From: Jejubacter calystegiae
GTDB lineage: Bacteria > Pseudomonadota > Gammaproteobacteria > Enterobacterales > Enterobacteriaceae
Direction: 5' to 3'
Assembly: GCF_005671395.1 (NCBI RefSeq)
Contig: NZ_CP040428.1
Location: forward strand, 124,001 to 188,000
DNA: 64,000 nt
The notes below the pieces were generated by a model. It was given only the letters and a program-made list of their open reading frames with translations, was not told the DNA's origin and searched no databases. Both the position numbers and the translations under genes were made by a program. Position 1 is the stretch's first letter, and every line of letters starts with the position of its first letter. Shown piece by piece: positions 8,386 to 18,843 of the stretch.

Positions 8386-9513
8386 ATGGCTGAAGTGATT
8401 TTCAACAAACTGCAGAAGGTCTACTCCAACGGTTTTCAGGCGGTACACGGTATTGACCTGACCATTGCCGAAGGCGAATTTATGGTGATTGTCGGCCCTT
8501 CCGGCTGCGCTAAATCCACCACCCTGCGCATGCTGGCCGGTCTGGAGACCATCAGCGGCGGCGAAGTACGCATCGGCGAGCGGGTGGTCAATAATCTGGC
8601 GCCCAAAGAGCGCGGTATCGCCATGGTGTTCCAGAACTATGCGCTCTACCCCCATATGACGGTGCGCGAAAACCTCGCTTTCGGCCTGAAGCTCAGCAAA
8701 ATGCCAAAGGATGAGATCAAGCGACAGGTGGAAGAAGCGGCAAAGATCCTTGAGCTGGAAGAGCTGCTGGACAGGCTGCCGCGCCAGCTTTCTGGCGGCC
8801 AGGCCCAGCGCGTGGCAGTCGGCCGCGCCATCGTGAAAAAACCGGACGTGTTCCTGTTCGACGAACCGCTCTCCAACCTGGACGCCAAACTGCGCGCTTC
8901 CATGCGTATTCGTATCTCCGATCTGCATAAACAGCTGAAGCAGAGCGGTAAACCGGCCACCACGGTGTACGTCACTCACGATCAGACTGAAGCCATGACC
9001 ATGGGCGATCGCATCTGCGTGATGAAGCTCGGCCATATCATGCAGGTGGATACCCCGGACAACCTCTACCACCACCCGAAAAACATGTTCGTTGCAGGCT
9101 TTATCGGCGCGCCGGAGATGAATATTCGCCCGTCCCGCCTGGTGGAAAAAGCAGGCCGCCTGCATATCACACTGGGCGACGAAAGCCTGGATCTGGGGGC
9201 CCGCCATCAGCAGAAGCTGGCCGGTCATCGCGATGAAGAGATTTTCTACGGCGTGCGCCCGGAATTTGTCTCTGTTTCCGATGAACCGTTCTCACAAGGC
9301 GGCATTCGCGGCGATATGGTGCGGGTGGAAAATATGGGCCATGAATTCTTCGTCTACCTGAAGGTCGCGGGTTATGAGCTGACAGCGCGAGTACCTTCCG
9401 ACGAGATCCGACCGATGCTAGACAAGGGGCTAAACCGTCAGGTCTGGTTCCGATTCGATATGGATAAATGCCATATCTTCGACGCAAAAACCGAACAGAA
9501 CATCTCTCTGTAA
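8386..9513 (+). CDS. togA: TogA, importer ATPase (MalK type)
   Basis: The ATP-hydrolysing subunit of the Tog importer, 375 residues, MalK/UgpC class. Walker A GPSGCAKST is at about residues 37-45, the signature LSGGQAQRVAVGRAI at about 134-148, and Walker B VFLFDEPLSNLD follows. The D-loop and switch histidine (YVTHDQTEAMTM) are intact. The C-terminal ~140 residues form the regulatory beta domain typical of the family. MalK-type ATPases often serve more than one importer. The operon order M-N-A-B matches Dickeya. Confidence 0.9.
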   Translation: MAEVIFNKLQKVYSNGFQAVHGIDLTIAEGEFMVIVGPSGCAKSTTLRMLAGLETISGGEVRIGERVVNNLAPKERGIAMVFQNYALYPHMTVRENLAFGLKLSKMPKDEIKRQVEEAAKILELEELLDRLPRQLSGGQAQRVAVGRAIVKKPDVFLFDEPLSNLDAKLRASMRIRISDLHKQLKQSGKPATTVYVTHDQTEAMTMGDRICVMKLGHIMQVDTPDNLYHHPKNMFVAGFIGAPEMNIRPSRLVEKAGRLHITLGDESLDLGARHQQKLAGHRDEEIFYGVRPEFVSVSDEPFSQGGIRGDMVRVENMGHEFFVYLKVAGYELTARVPSDEIRPMLDKGLNRQVWFRFDMDKCHIFDAKTEQNISL

Positions 9514-9528
9514 AGGAGCCCTGAGATA

Positions 9529-10818
9529 ATGAAAAAAATAGTCTTAAGTGCGCTGGTCACCTCTGCCCTGGCACTCAGCGCCCTGCCCTCTTTTGCGGCA
9601 GAGCAGGTCGATTTACGGATGTCCTGGTGGGGCGGTAATGGCCGCCACCAACAAACCCTGAAGGCGCTGGAAGAATTCCATAAACAGCACCCCAATATTC
9701 GGGTTAAAGCGGAATACACTGGCTGGGACGGGCACCTTTCCCGTCTGACCACCCAGATAGCCGGACGCACCGAGCCGGATCTGATGCAGACCAACTGGAA
9801 CTGGCTGCCGATCTTTTCGAAAAACGGCAACGGGTTTTACGACCTTAACCAGGTGGGCGATGCGCTCGATCTTAACCAGTTCGATCCCAAAGAACTGCAA
9901 ACCACCACGATCGATGGCAAGCTGAACGGGATCCCGATCTCGGTGACCGCCAGGATCTTCTACTACAACGATCAGACCTGGAAGAAGGCCGGTATCAGCT
10001 ACCCCAAAACCTGGGATGAACTGATGGCGGCCGGTAAAACCTTTGAACAAAAACTGGGTAAGCAGTACTACCCGGTAGTGTTGGAACACCAGGACGTGCT
10101 GGCGCTACTGAACTCCTGGATGGTACAGAAGTACAATCAGCCAGCCATTGACGAAAAGGGCAAGAAATTTGCCTGGAGCAAAGAGCAGTGGATCGAGTTC
10201 TTCCAGATGTACAAAAAGCTGGTGGATAGCCACGTGATGCCGGACAGTAAACACTACGCCTCATTCGGTAAGAACAATATGTATGAGATGCGCCCCTGGA
10301 TCGAAGGCGAGTGGGCGGGTACCTACATGTGGAACTCTACCATCACCAAGTATTCCGACAACCTGAAGCCACCTGCAAAACTGGAACTGGGTGACTACCC
10401 GATGCTGCCAGACGCCAAAGATGCTGGTCTGTTCTTTAAACCGGCTCAGATGTTCTCTATCGGCCGCAGCACCAAACATCCGAAAGAGGCGGCGATTCTG
10501 ATGAACTTCCTGCTCAACAGTCAGGAAGGGGTCGAGGCGCTGGGGCTTGAGCGTGGCGTACCACTAAGTAAAGCGGCGGTAGCACAGCTGACCGCAGACG
10601 GCACCATTAAAGATGAGGATCCGGCGGTGGCCGGGCTGAAGCTGGCGCAGTCGCTGCCGAACCACGTTACGACATCGCCCTACTTCGACGATCCGCAGAT
10701 AGTCTCCCTGTTTGGCACCGCCATTCAGTATATCGATTATGGTAAGAAATCGGTGGAGGAGACCGCCGCCGACTTCCAGCGCCAGGGCGACCGTATTCTG
10801 CGCCGCGCCATGCGCTAA
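9529..10818 (+). CDS. togB: TogB, periplasmic oligogalacturonide-binding protein
   Basis: Extracellular solute-binding protein of family 1, 429 residues. A Sec signal peptide (MKKIVLSALVTSALALSAL..SFA) is cleaved near residue 23-24. The mature part starts EQVDLRMSWWGGNGRH, typical of oligosaccharide-binding proteins, with the late family motif near GVEALGLERGVPLSK. It would capture oligogalacturonides that enter through the KdgM porin and deliver them to TogMN. It is the last gene of the operon, followed by a terminator. Confidence 0.88.
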   Translation: MKKIVLSALVTSALALSALPSFAAEQVDLRMSWWGGNGRHQQTLKALEEFHKQHPNIRVKAEYTGWDGHLSRLTTQIAGRTEPDLMQTNWNWLPIFSKNGNGFYDLNQVGDALDLNQFDPKELQTTTIDGKLNGIPISVTARIFYYNDQTWKKAGISYPKTWDELMAAGKTFEQKLGKQYYPVVLEHQDVLALLNSWMVQKYNQPAIDEKGKKFAWSKEQWIEFFQMYKKLVDSHVMPDSKHYASFGKNNMYEMRPWIEGEWAGTYMWNSTITKYSDNLKPPAKLELGDYPMLPDAKDAGLFFKPAQMFSIGRSTKHPKEAAILMNFLLNSQEGVEALGLERGVPLSKAAVAQLTADGTIKDEDPAVAGLKLAQSLPNHVTTSPYFDDPQIVSLFGTAIQYIDYGKKSVEETAADFQRQGDRILRRAMR

Positions 10819-10838
10819 TCCACTAATCCGACTGACAG

Positions 10839-10866
10839 ACCCCGTCGATTACGGCGGGGTTTTTTA
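10839..10866 (+). terminator. Rho-independent terminator of togMNAB
   Basis: Stem ACCCCG(T)CG with CG(G)CGGGGT followed by six T, 21 bases after the togB stop codon. Confidence 0.85.
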
Positions 10867-11010
10867 ATCCCTGAATCACAGGATTATATAATCTTTTAAT
10901 CTCAGACCCTTTCCGATTCCCCAATTTCGATATACCGGATGCATAGTCCGGCGTGGGCCATCATGATGGAGACACCGTCGCCTTTAATCTTCGGCTCAAA
11001 CCCGCTATCC

Positions 11011-11037
11011 AAAAAAAAGCCCCCCTGGCGGGAGGCA
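11011..11037 (-). terminator. Terminator of kduD
   Basis: Minus-strand stem GCCTCCC/GGGGGGC with loop GCCA and eight T, located 27 bases beyond the kduD stop codon. Confidence 0.8.
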
Positions 11038-11063
11038 GAAGCACAACAAAGGTCAAAAAGCGT

Positions 11064-11825
11064 TTAGCGGGCCAGCCAGCCGCCGTCAACGGCCACGGTA
11101 TAGCCATTTACGTAGTCAGAAGCGCTGGACGCCAGGAATACGATGGGCCCCATCAGGTCAGACGGCAGACCCCAGCGGCCCGCCGGAATACGTTCCAGAA
11201 TCTCGGCGCTACGCTGTTCATCGGCACGCAGCTGCTGGGTGTTGTTAGTGGCCATATAGCCAGGCGCGATGGCGTTAACATTGATATTGTGTTTTGCCCA
11301 CTCGTTGGCCATCAGGCGGGTAATGCCCATGACGCCGCTCTTGGAAGCGGTATAGGAAGGCACCCGGATGCCGCCCTGGAATGAAAGCATTGAAGCGATG
11401 TTGATAATCTTGCCGCCATTCCCCTGAGCGATAAACTGCTTCGCCACCGCCTGGGACATAAAGAAGACCGTTTTGATGTTCAGATTCATCACATCGTCCC
11501 AGTCCTGTTCGCTGAAATCGACTGCGTCCTGGCGGCGGATAAGGCCTGCGTTATTGACCAGAATATCGATATGACCGAACTCAGCTACCGCGCGCTCAAG
11601 CAGTTCCGGAATGGCATCGATTTTACGCAGATCGGCGGTCAGGCTCAGGAAGCGACGCCCCTGGGCAGTCACCTGTTCAATGGTTTCGGTCGGCTCAACG
11701 ATATTGATACCGACGATATCGCAGCCCGCCTGAGCCAGGCCCAGCGCCATGCCCTGCCCCAGACCGGTGTCGCAGCCGGTCACGATAGCCACTTTGCCCT
11801 GCAGTGAGAATGAATCCAGAATCAT
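11064..11825 (-). CDS. kduD: KduD, 2-dehydro-3-deoxy-gluconate 5-dehydrogenase
   Basis: NADH-dependent short-chain dehydrogenase that reduces 3-deoxy-D-glycero-2,5-hexodiulosonate to 2-keto-3-deoxygluconate, the step that joins pectin breakdown to the KDG pathway. The protein has 253 residues, the family's usual length. The nucleotide motif TGCDTGLGQG is at about 16-25, NNAG near 90-93, and the catalytic YTASK near 159-163 with its serine in IASMLSF. In E. coli kduD pairs with kduI; no kduI lies in this window. It is divergent from ogl across a region with three KdgR-type boxes. Confidence 0.95.
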   Translation of the reverse strand: MILDSFSLQGKVAIVTGCDTGLGQGMALGLAQAGCDIVGINIVEPTETIEQVTAQGRRFLSLTADLRKIDAIPELLERAVAEFGHIDILVNNAGLIRRQDAVDFSEQDWDDVMNLNIKTVFFMSQAVAKQFIAQGNGGKIINIASMLSFQGGIRVPSYTASKSGVMGITRLMANEWAKHNINVNAIAPGYMATNNTQQLRADEQRSAEILERIPAGRWGLPSDLMGPIVFLASSASDYVNGYTVAVDGGWLAR

Positions 11826-12007
11826 ATGATTTTCCTTAGTATCTGTCTGACCTGCCGCCTGGCAGGTAATCTTTTACTGATGCACGGCACCCCGCGCGAT
11901 ATCTGGTCCAGGTTCCGTCGGCAACCCCTGCTCACCTTCCCCTGCAAACCCCCTCAGTGGCCCCGTTACGTGGAACCAATCTTAACTGACAACAGCATAC
12001 TATTATT

Positions 12008-12027
12008 CATGAAACACGATTTCAATT
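12008..12027. promoter_or_regulatory. KdgR-type box nearest kduD
   Basis: CATGAAACACGATTTCAATT agrees at about 17 of 20 positions with the KdgR consensus. It lies in the kduD-ogl divergent region on the kduD side, only four bases from a perfect box. Confidence 0.55.
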
Positions 12028-12030
12028 TTA

Positions 12031-12050
12031 AATAAAACAATGTTTCATTT
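12031..12050. promoter_or_regulatory. Perfect KdgR box between kduD and ogl
   Basis: AATAAAACAATGTTTCATTT fits the KdgR consensus AATRAAAYRNYRTTTYATTT at all 20 positions. It lies about 205 bp upstream of kduD and 197 bp upstream of ogl, and could repress either or both. Confidence 0.85.
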
Positions 12051-12173
12051 TATGTGAGCCAGGTTGGCGATCTTAGCTTTCCCCTGCCTCTTTAGGGTTA
12101 GCGCGCGATAGCCAGGTCCGGATAACCACATAATTTCGTATCAAAATGGTAAAGTGCGCGAACCATCACAAAA

Positions 12174-12193
12174 AATGAAACAATATTTCTATA
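12174..12193. promoter_or_regulatory. KdgR-type box nearest ogl
   Basis: AATGAAACAATATTTCTATA agrees at about 17 of 20 positions with the KdgR consensus and lies 53 bases before the ogl start codon. Confidence 0.6.
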
Positions 12194-12246
12194 AATTAAT
12201 ACTATCTTTTTGATTATATAATTCGACGAGCTGGAAGGAGCGTAAT

Positions 12247-13422
12247 ATGGCTAAAGGAATGCGGGTAGACCTGACTTATCACGTCAGTCGCGACCCGGAT
12301 ACCGGCGCGGAGGTAACCCGTTTAACTCCCCCTGAAGTAACCTGCCACCGTAATTATTTCTATCAGAAATGCTTTACCCGGGATGGCAGTCACCTGCTGT
12401 TCGCCGGGGAGTTCGATGGCCACTGGAACTATTACCTGCTGGATCTGGCGAACAGGCAGGCAGTTCAGTTAACCGAAGGCCCGGGCGACAACACCTTTGG
12501 CGGTTTCCTCTCTCCTGACGATCGCTTCCTGTACTACGTAAAAAACGATCGCACCCTGTTCGAAGTCTCTCTGGAAACCCTGGCAGAGCGCGAGGTGTAC
12601 CGCGTGCCGGATGAGTGGGTGGGTTACGGCACCTGGGTTGCCAATAGCGACTGCACCAAACTGGTGGGGATCGAGATCGCCAAAAGCGACTGGGTGCCCC
12701 TGAGCGACTGGCAGATCTTCCATGACTTCTTTCATAAAGGCCCCCACTGCCGCCTGCTGCGCGTCGATCTGCAAAGCGGTGACAGCGCTACGATCCACGA
12801 AGGCAAAATATGGCTGGGGCACCCTATCTACCGGCCGTTTGACGACAGCACCGTCGCCTTCTGCCACGAAGGGCCGCACGACCTGGTCGATGCCCGTATG
12901 TGGCTGGTCAATGAAGATGGCAGCAACGTCCGTAAAGTTAAAGAGCACGCCGAAGGCGAGAGTTGCACCCATGAATTCTGGGTGCCGGATGGCTCTGCGC
13001 TGATCTACGTCTCTTATCTGAAAGGGCAACAGGGACGCACCATCTTCCGTTTCGAACCTGAAAGCGGTGTGAACGAAGCGTTGATGCAGATGCCCGCCTG
13101 TTCGCATCTGATGAGCAATTTCGACGGAACGCTGCTGGTCGGCGACGGTTCCGGCACCCCGGTAGACGTGAAGGATACCGGTGGCTACAGCATCGAAAAC
13201 GATCCTTATCTGTATGTTTTTGATGTCGCGCGCAAAGCCTGGTTCCGGGTGGCGCGCCACGATACATCCTGGGAAACCTTCGCCAACAGCCGCCAGGTGA
13301 CCCATCCACACCCCTCCTTTACGCCGGATGACAGTGCAGTGCTGTTTACTTCTGATAAAGACGGTAAACCGGCGCTCTATATCGCGAAGCTGCCAGCGCA
13401 GCGAGAAATGATGACTGCCTGA
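12247..13422 (+). CDS. ogl: Ogl, oligogalacturonide lyase
   Basis: Cytoplasmic polysaccharide lyase of family PL22, which splits short (un)saturated oligogalacturonides into 4,5-unsaturated uronate monomers. The 391-residue protein has no signal peptide, as expected. Its repeated Asp/Gly-rich blades (for example SPDDRFLYYV and TPDDSAVLFTSD) indicate a seven-bladed beta-propeller. Histidines in FCHEGPHDLVD and CTHEFWVPDG are the type that hold the catalytic manganese in this family. AAGGAG lies seven bases before the ATG. Products would pass to KdgF and KduD, both encoded nearby. Confidence 0.92.
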   Translation: MAKGMRVDLTYHVSRDPDTGAEVTRLTPPEVTCHRNYFYQKCFTRDGSHLLFAGEFDGHWNYYLLDLANRQAVQLTEGPGDNTFGGFLSPDDRFLYYVKNDRTLFEVSLETLAEREVYRVPDEWVGYGTWVANSDCTKLVGIEIAKSDWVPLSDWQIFHDFFHKGPHCRLLRVDLQSGDSATIHEGKIWLGHPIYRPFDDSTVAFCHEGPHDLVDARMWLVNEDGSNVRKVKEHAEGESCTHEFWVPDGSALIYVSYLKGQQGRTIFRFEPESGVNEALMQMPACSHLMSNFDGTLLVGDGSGTPVDVKDTGGYSIENDPYLYVFDVARKAWFRVARHDTSWETFANSRQVTHPHPSFTPDDSAVLFTSDKDGKPALYIAKLPAQREMMTA

Positions 13423-13445
13423 GTTTGCTGTTTTTTTCTGGCCTT

Positions 13446-13476
13446 GCCCCGTCGTGCTGCGATGGGGCTTTTTTTT
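13446..13476 (+). terminator. Terminator of ogl
   Basis: Stem GCCCC/GGGGC with a 13-base loop followed by eight T, 24 bases after the ogl stop codon. Confidence 0.85.
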
Positions 13477-13590
13477 GGTTCACCACCGGCAAGAAAAGTC
13501 TGAATTAGCGTCATCCCCATCTTTTGTAAAGATGATTCCTGGAAAACAGCCATCATGATGTGTCTCTCCGCCATCCAGAGGAACGCCCCT

Positions 13591-14826
13591 ATGCACGATG
13601 CGCTATCAATATGGAACTGGGTCCTGAACCACCAAATCATTTTCTCGCTGGTGGCGATCGCCTTTATGCTGTTCGCCGGCTTTATCTCAGCAGTGGTCTG
13701 TAAATTCTTTCTGCTGAATATCGTCCGGCGCTTTATCCTGCACACCAAAAAGTCGGATCCCCACGATAAGGACATGCGCATTTCGCGCCGTCTGGCCAAT
13801 ATCGCGCCAGTGATTACCGTCTACTTTTTATCCCAGGTCATTAAGGGCCTGCCGGATCCCCTGCTGGATGCCATCCGTACCCTGTGCGGCGTGCTGTTTA
13901 TTATTAATATCACCATGCTGGTCAATGAGATGCTGGATCTCACCAATTCAGCCTATATCAAAAAACACGGCGAGAAACACCACTCAATAAAGGGTTATAT
14001 TCAGATAGCCAAAATTCTGGTTTCGTCTGTTGCCACCATTCTGGTGCTCGCTACGCTGTCCAACAAATCGCCGATTATCATTATTTCCAGTCTTGGCGCC
14101 GTGGCTGCCGTGCTGATGCTGGTGTTTCAACATACCCTGATCTCCCTGGTCGCCAATATTCAGGTTTCCTCATCCAACGTGATAAAACCGGGAGACTGGA
14201 TCGAGATGCCGCAAAATAACATCAGCGGCGAAGTGACCGATATCGCCCTGCATACCATTACCATCCGCAACTGGGACAACACAGTTTCCCGGGTACCGAC
14301 CAAGAATTTTATTACCGAGCCCTATACCAACTGGCAGCCAATGTTTGAGTCCGGTGGTCGTCGCATTAAGCGCAGCTTTTTTATCGATCAATCAAGCATT
14401 GTTTTCGCCACGCCCCTACTGCTTAATCAATTGCAAGAGATATCACCCGAAAAATATGTTGGGCTTGAAAACTGGCTGACCAGCCGCATGGAGGAAATTT
14501 CCGCCAGTCAGCTTATCAACCAGGGTATCACCAACCTTGGGCTGTTCCGGAAATATGTGCTGGAGTATCTGAAGCGGCGGACCGATGTGCGCAACGATAT
14601 GTATCTGGTGGTGCGTCAGCTCAGCCCCACGGCGGAAGGATTACCGCTCGAAATCTACTGCTTTACCTCGAACGTGTTCTGGAGCGAATACGAAGATACC
14701 CAGTCGGAAATTTTTGAGTATATGTTCGCTACCGCCCGCTACTTTGGCCTGGAGATTTATCAGAAGCCGTCGGGCATCGATATGAAGAATATGATGGCGA
14801 AACGTAACAGGAATATCGCGGCCTGA
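13591..14826 (+). CDS. YbdG-type mechanosensitive channel
   Basis: MscS-superfamily inner-membrane channel related to E. coli YbdG (MscM activity). About 411 residues with five predicted transmembrane helices. The pore-lining helix and following beta domain are conserved as SSLGAVAAVLMLVFQHT (about 167-183), KPGDWIEMPQ and RNWDNTVSRVPT. The C-terminal region also follows YbdG (VRQLSP, GLPLEIYCFT). I chose the ATG at 13591 because CAGAGGAA lies upstream at good spacing; an upstream in-frame ATG at 13555 lacks one. It sits between ogl and kdgM, but its own promoter and terminator arrangement does not tie it clearly to the pectin genes. Confidence 0.85.
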   Translation: MHDALSIWNWVLNHQIIFSLVAIAFMLFAGFISAVVCKFFLLNIVRRFILHTKKSDPHDKDMRISRRLANIAPVITVYFLSQVIKGLPDPLLDAIRTLCGVLFIINITMLVNEMLDLTNSAYIKKHGEKHHSIKGYIQIAKILVSSVATILVLATLSNKSPIIIISSLGAVAAVLMLVFQHTLISLVANIQVSSSNVIKPGDWIEMPQNNISGEVTDIALHTITIRNWDNTVSRVPTKNFITEPYTNWQPMFESGGRRIKRSFFIDQSSIVFATPLLLNQLQEISPEKYVGLENWLTSRMEEISASQLINQGITNLGLFRKYVLEYLKRRTDVRNDMYLVVRQLSPTAEGLPLEIYCFTSNVFWSEYEDTQSEIFEYMFATARYFGLEIYQKPSGIDMKNMMAKRNRNIAA

Positions 14827-14835
14827 GACCACTCC

Positions 14836-14864
14836 GGCGCCCCAGCGGAGAGTTCCGGGGCGCC
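14836..14864. terminator. GC-rich hairpin between channel gene and kdgM
   Basis: Perfect 8-bp stem GGCGCCCC/GGGGCGCC with a 13-base loop in the convergent gap. No T-run follows on either strand, so termination efficiency is uncertain. Confidence 0.45.
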
Positions 14865-14874
14865 AGGCGGAACA

Positions 14875-15558
14875 TCAGAAGGCGTAGGCCACACCGACCC
14901 TCATACGAGTCTGGCGCTCATCAGTGGATTTACTGCCAGGTACGTTCCCCACCTGGAAATAAGGCGCCCAGTTCTGGTCGATTTTGTAGGCCAGCTTCAC
15001 ATCATATTCATCCGCCCACTTCTTATTGTCCGCCAGTACCTGATGTTCGCTGCGCTTGTAGAGATAGTTAAATTCAATGCGCCAGTCACCCAATACGTAA
15101 CCTATCCAAAAATCGCCGCGATTGGTTTTATTATCCTCTTCATCTTTGTCGTTAGGATAACGGGTATATTCAAAACGATAACGCGCCGCCACATATAATC
15201 CGCTATTAAAGCTGTACTGTGCATGCAGATAAGGCTTGTAGATAGTACGGCTATCATTGCTTTCAATATTCGCACCGGGCGTAAGGGCAATATTTTCGGT
15301 CGCCTTCCAGCGCCAGCTAAGGGACTCTTCATGGCCATTACCGATAATATCGGTAAATGGCTGGTCTTTGTCAGTGCCGCCCGACTTCCATTTCGCTTCC
15401 ACCCCGAAGCCGAGCCCATTGGCAAAACGATGTGAAACTGATACGCGATCGGCATTGCTTCCTGCATCAACATATTCATGGCGCAAATCTACGGTTACCG
15501 CCTGTGCGGCAAATGTAACCCCACAGAGCACAGCCAATCCCAGAGTTCTCTTTAACAT
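14875..15558 (-). CDS. kdgM: KdgM-family oligogalacturonate porin
   Basis: Outer-membrane porin of the KdgM family, 227 residues, with a signal peptide cleaved after AAQA (about residue 20). The mature chain alternates aromatic and polar residues as in a small (12-strand) beta-barrel, and ends in phenylalanine (VGVAYAF), the BAM recognition signal. The N-terminal VDLRHEYVD is typical of KdgM. It would let acidic pectin oligomers cross the outer membrane to TogB. Two KdgR-type boxes lie immediately upstream, as expected for this regulon. Confidence 0.9.
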   Translation of the reverse strand: MLKRTLGLAVLCGVTFAAQAVTVDLRHEYVDAGSNADRVSVSHRFANGLGFGVEAKWKSGGTDKDQPFTDIIGNGHEESLSWRWKATENIALTPGANIESNDSRTIYKPYLHAQYSFNSGLYVAARYRFEYTRYPNDKDEEDNKTNRGDFWIGYVLGDWRIEFNYLYKRSEHQVLADNKKWADEYDVKLAYKIDQNWAPYFQVGNVPGSKSTDERQTRMRVGVAYAF

Positions 15559-15569
15559 GAAAATCCCCT

Positions 15570-15589
15570 AATAAAATGGCGTTTCATTT
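15570..15589. promoter_or_regulatory. Perfect KdgR box at kdgM
   Basis: AATAAAATGGCGTTTCATTT matches the KdgR consensus at all 20 positions, 12 bases upstream of the kdgM start codon. Confidence 0.85.
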
Positions 15590-15590
15590 T

Positions 15591-15610
15591 TATGAAATGT
15601 GATTTTATTT
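15591..15610. promoter_or_regulatory. Second KdgR-type box at kdgM
   Basis: TATGAAATGTGATTTTATTT agrees at about 18 of 20 positions and directly follows the perfect box. From here to 15880 I see AT-rich DNA with no gene. Confidence 0.6.
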
Positions 15611-15880
15611 TTTACAGAATTTTATTTTAGTGATCGCGATCGTAAATATTTATTACACAGAAACAGAGGCCCACATTCGTGACTAGCCTCACCTTTAAAA
15701 TGCATTATGTGATAAATATCCTGTCAGCGATCACAGATAGATGGGCAAAGATGGGTTTAATCAGGAGGGAATTTTCCGCTGGTCAGCGGTCACGCATAAG
15801 AATTGAAATAAAATAATTTACAATGAAATTGATATGCAGCTAACTAACTTTTCACTCATTCAACTCATCGTATCTGAATA

Positions 15881-15915
15881 AAAAAGCCGCCGCAGAGGTT
15901 ATCTGCGGCGGCTTT
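15881..15915 (-). terminator. Terminator of yqeF
   Basis: Minus-strand stem GCCGCCGCAGA with TCTGCGGCGGC (11 bp, perfect) followed by TTTTTTA, 18 bases past the yqeF stop codon. Confidence 0.9.
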
Positions 15916-15932
15916 ATACCGGGGAAGAAAGG

Positions 15933-17105
15933 CTAATCTCGTTCGATAGCCAACGCCACGCCCTGACCGCCGCCGATACAAAGCGTCGCCAGCCCTTTTT
16001 TGGCATTACGTTTCACCATCTCATGAACCAGTGATACCAGAATGCGGCAGCCGGAGGCGCCAATAGGGTGGCCCAGCGCAATAGCGCCGCCGTTAACGTT
16101 AACCCGCAGCTCGTCCCATTCCAGCAGCTTATTGACCGACAGCGCCTGAGCGGCAAAAGCCTCGTTGGCCTCCACCAAATCCAGATCCTCAAGCTGCCAT
16201 CCCGCGCGCTCCAGGCAGCGCCGGGTAGCGTGCACGGGAGCGATGCCCATCAGCGCAGGATCGACCCCAACGCTTGCAAAAGCGCGAATGCGCGCCAGTA
16301 CCGGCAGGTTCAGAGCCTCCGCCCGACTGGCGCTCATCATCATCACTGCCGCCGCGCCGTCGTTAATCGACGAAGCGTTACCTGCGGTCACGCTACTACC
16401 GGCAAAATCAAAGACCGGTTGCAGGTTCGCCAGCCCCTCACCAGAGGGATCCAACTGCGGCTGCTCGTCGGTCTCCACCTTCTCGCCCTGGTCATTCAGT
16501 ACCGGCACGATCTCATCGCGAAAGCGACCGGCGTCAATGGCAGCACGCGCCTTACGCTGCGACGCCAGCGCGTAGGCATCCTGCAATTCGCGGCTGATAC
16601 CGTACTCCCGGGCCAGATTCTCAGCCGTCACGCCCATATGGTAGTCGTTAAACGCATCCCAGAGGCCGTCGTGCACCAGACTGTCAATCAGCTGACCGCC
16701 CCCCGGTAGTCCCCCGTTATGGCTCTCTCTGAGCACCCGCGGCGCGCGACTCATATTCTCCTGGCCACCGGCGATAACCACTTCCGCCTCACCGCACTGA
16801 ATCGCCTGGGTCGCCAGATGCAGGGACTTCAGACCCGATCCGCAGACATCGTTGATGGTGATGGCCGAAACCGACCACGGCAGTCCGCTGTTTAGCGCCG
16901 TCTGACGTGCCGGATTCTGCCCGGCGCCAGCGGTCAGCACCTGGCCGAGAATCACCTCATCCACGGACTGCGGATCCACGCCGGTACGCTCCAGCAGCGC
17001 CTTCACCACCACGCTACCCAGCTCGGTCGCCGAATGCCCGGATAAACCGCCCTTAAAGCAGCCGATAGGGGTTCGCACAGCACCGACAATCACCACATCT
17101 TTCAT
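15933..17105 (-). CDS. yqeF: YqeF, acetyl-CoA acetyltransferase (thiolase)
   Basis: Thiolase that condenses or cleaves acetyl-CoA/acetoacetyl-CoA. 390 residues, against 393 in E. coli YqeF. The acylated cysteine is in [12 protein letters not shown] (near residue 88). The distal catalytic residues lie in [13 protein letters not shown] and CIGGGQGVA. The start MKDVVIVGA at 17105 matches E. coli; an in-frame ATG at 17150 would add 15 unconserved residues. In E. coli the gene follows kduI. It may act in short-chain fatty-acid metabolism; its exact role is not settled. Confidence 0.93.
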   Translation of the reverse strand: MKDVVIVGAVRTPIGCFKGGLSGHSATELGSVVVKALLERTGVDPQSVDEVILGQVLTAGAGQNPARQTALNSGLPWSVSAITINDVCGSGLKSLHLATQAIQCGEAEVVIAGGQENMSRAPRVLRESHNGGLPGGGQLIDSLVHDGLWDAFNDYHMGVTAENLAREYGISRELQDAYALASQRKARAAIDAGRFRDEIVPVLNDQGEKVETDEQPQLDPSGEGLANLQPVFDFAGSSVTAGNASSINDGAAAVMMMSASRAEALNLPVLARIRAFASVGVDPALMGIAPVHATRRCLERAGWQLEDLDLVEANEAFAAQALSVNKLLEWDELRVNVNGGAIALGHPIGASGCRILVSLVHEMVKRNAKKGLATLCIGGGQGVALAIERD

Positions 17106-17230
17106 CTCTCTGTCCTTCTCCATTCGGCAGACAGGATTTATCTTAAACACATTGTTATCAAATTTTTCTGCAATTGTTGAAAAATTTGAGAGATATCACA
17201 CGCAAAATGTTATGAATCGGTAAGAAAGAG

Positions 17231-17250
17231 GCGGCGCCGGCCGGCGCCGC
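17231..17250 (-). terminator. Perfect GC palindrome after efflux gene
   Basis: GCGGCGCCGGCCGGCGCCGC is a perfect 20-bp palindrome 15 bases beyond the stop codon of the MFS gene. On the minus strand it is followed by CTCTTTCTT, a poor T-run, so it may be a weak terminator. Confidence 0.45.
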
Positions 17251-17265
17251 AGCAGAAGAAAAGCG

Positions 17266-18786
<1,521 letters not shown>

Positions 18787-18795
18787 TCATTTGAA

Positions 18796-18817
18796 ATTAA
18801 TTAACCGAATAATTAAT
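18796..18817. promoter_or_regulatory. Inverted repeat, probable TetR operator
   Basis: ATTAATTA-ACCGAA-TAATTAAT, 8-bp perfect arms around six bases, in the gap between the efflux pump and the TetR gene. The position suits simultaneous repression of both. Confidence 0.6.
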
Positions 18818-18843
18818 ATTCAGATAATGATGTCGCGGAGTCA

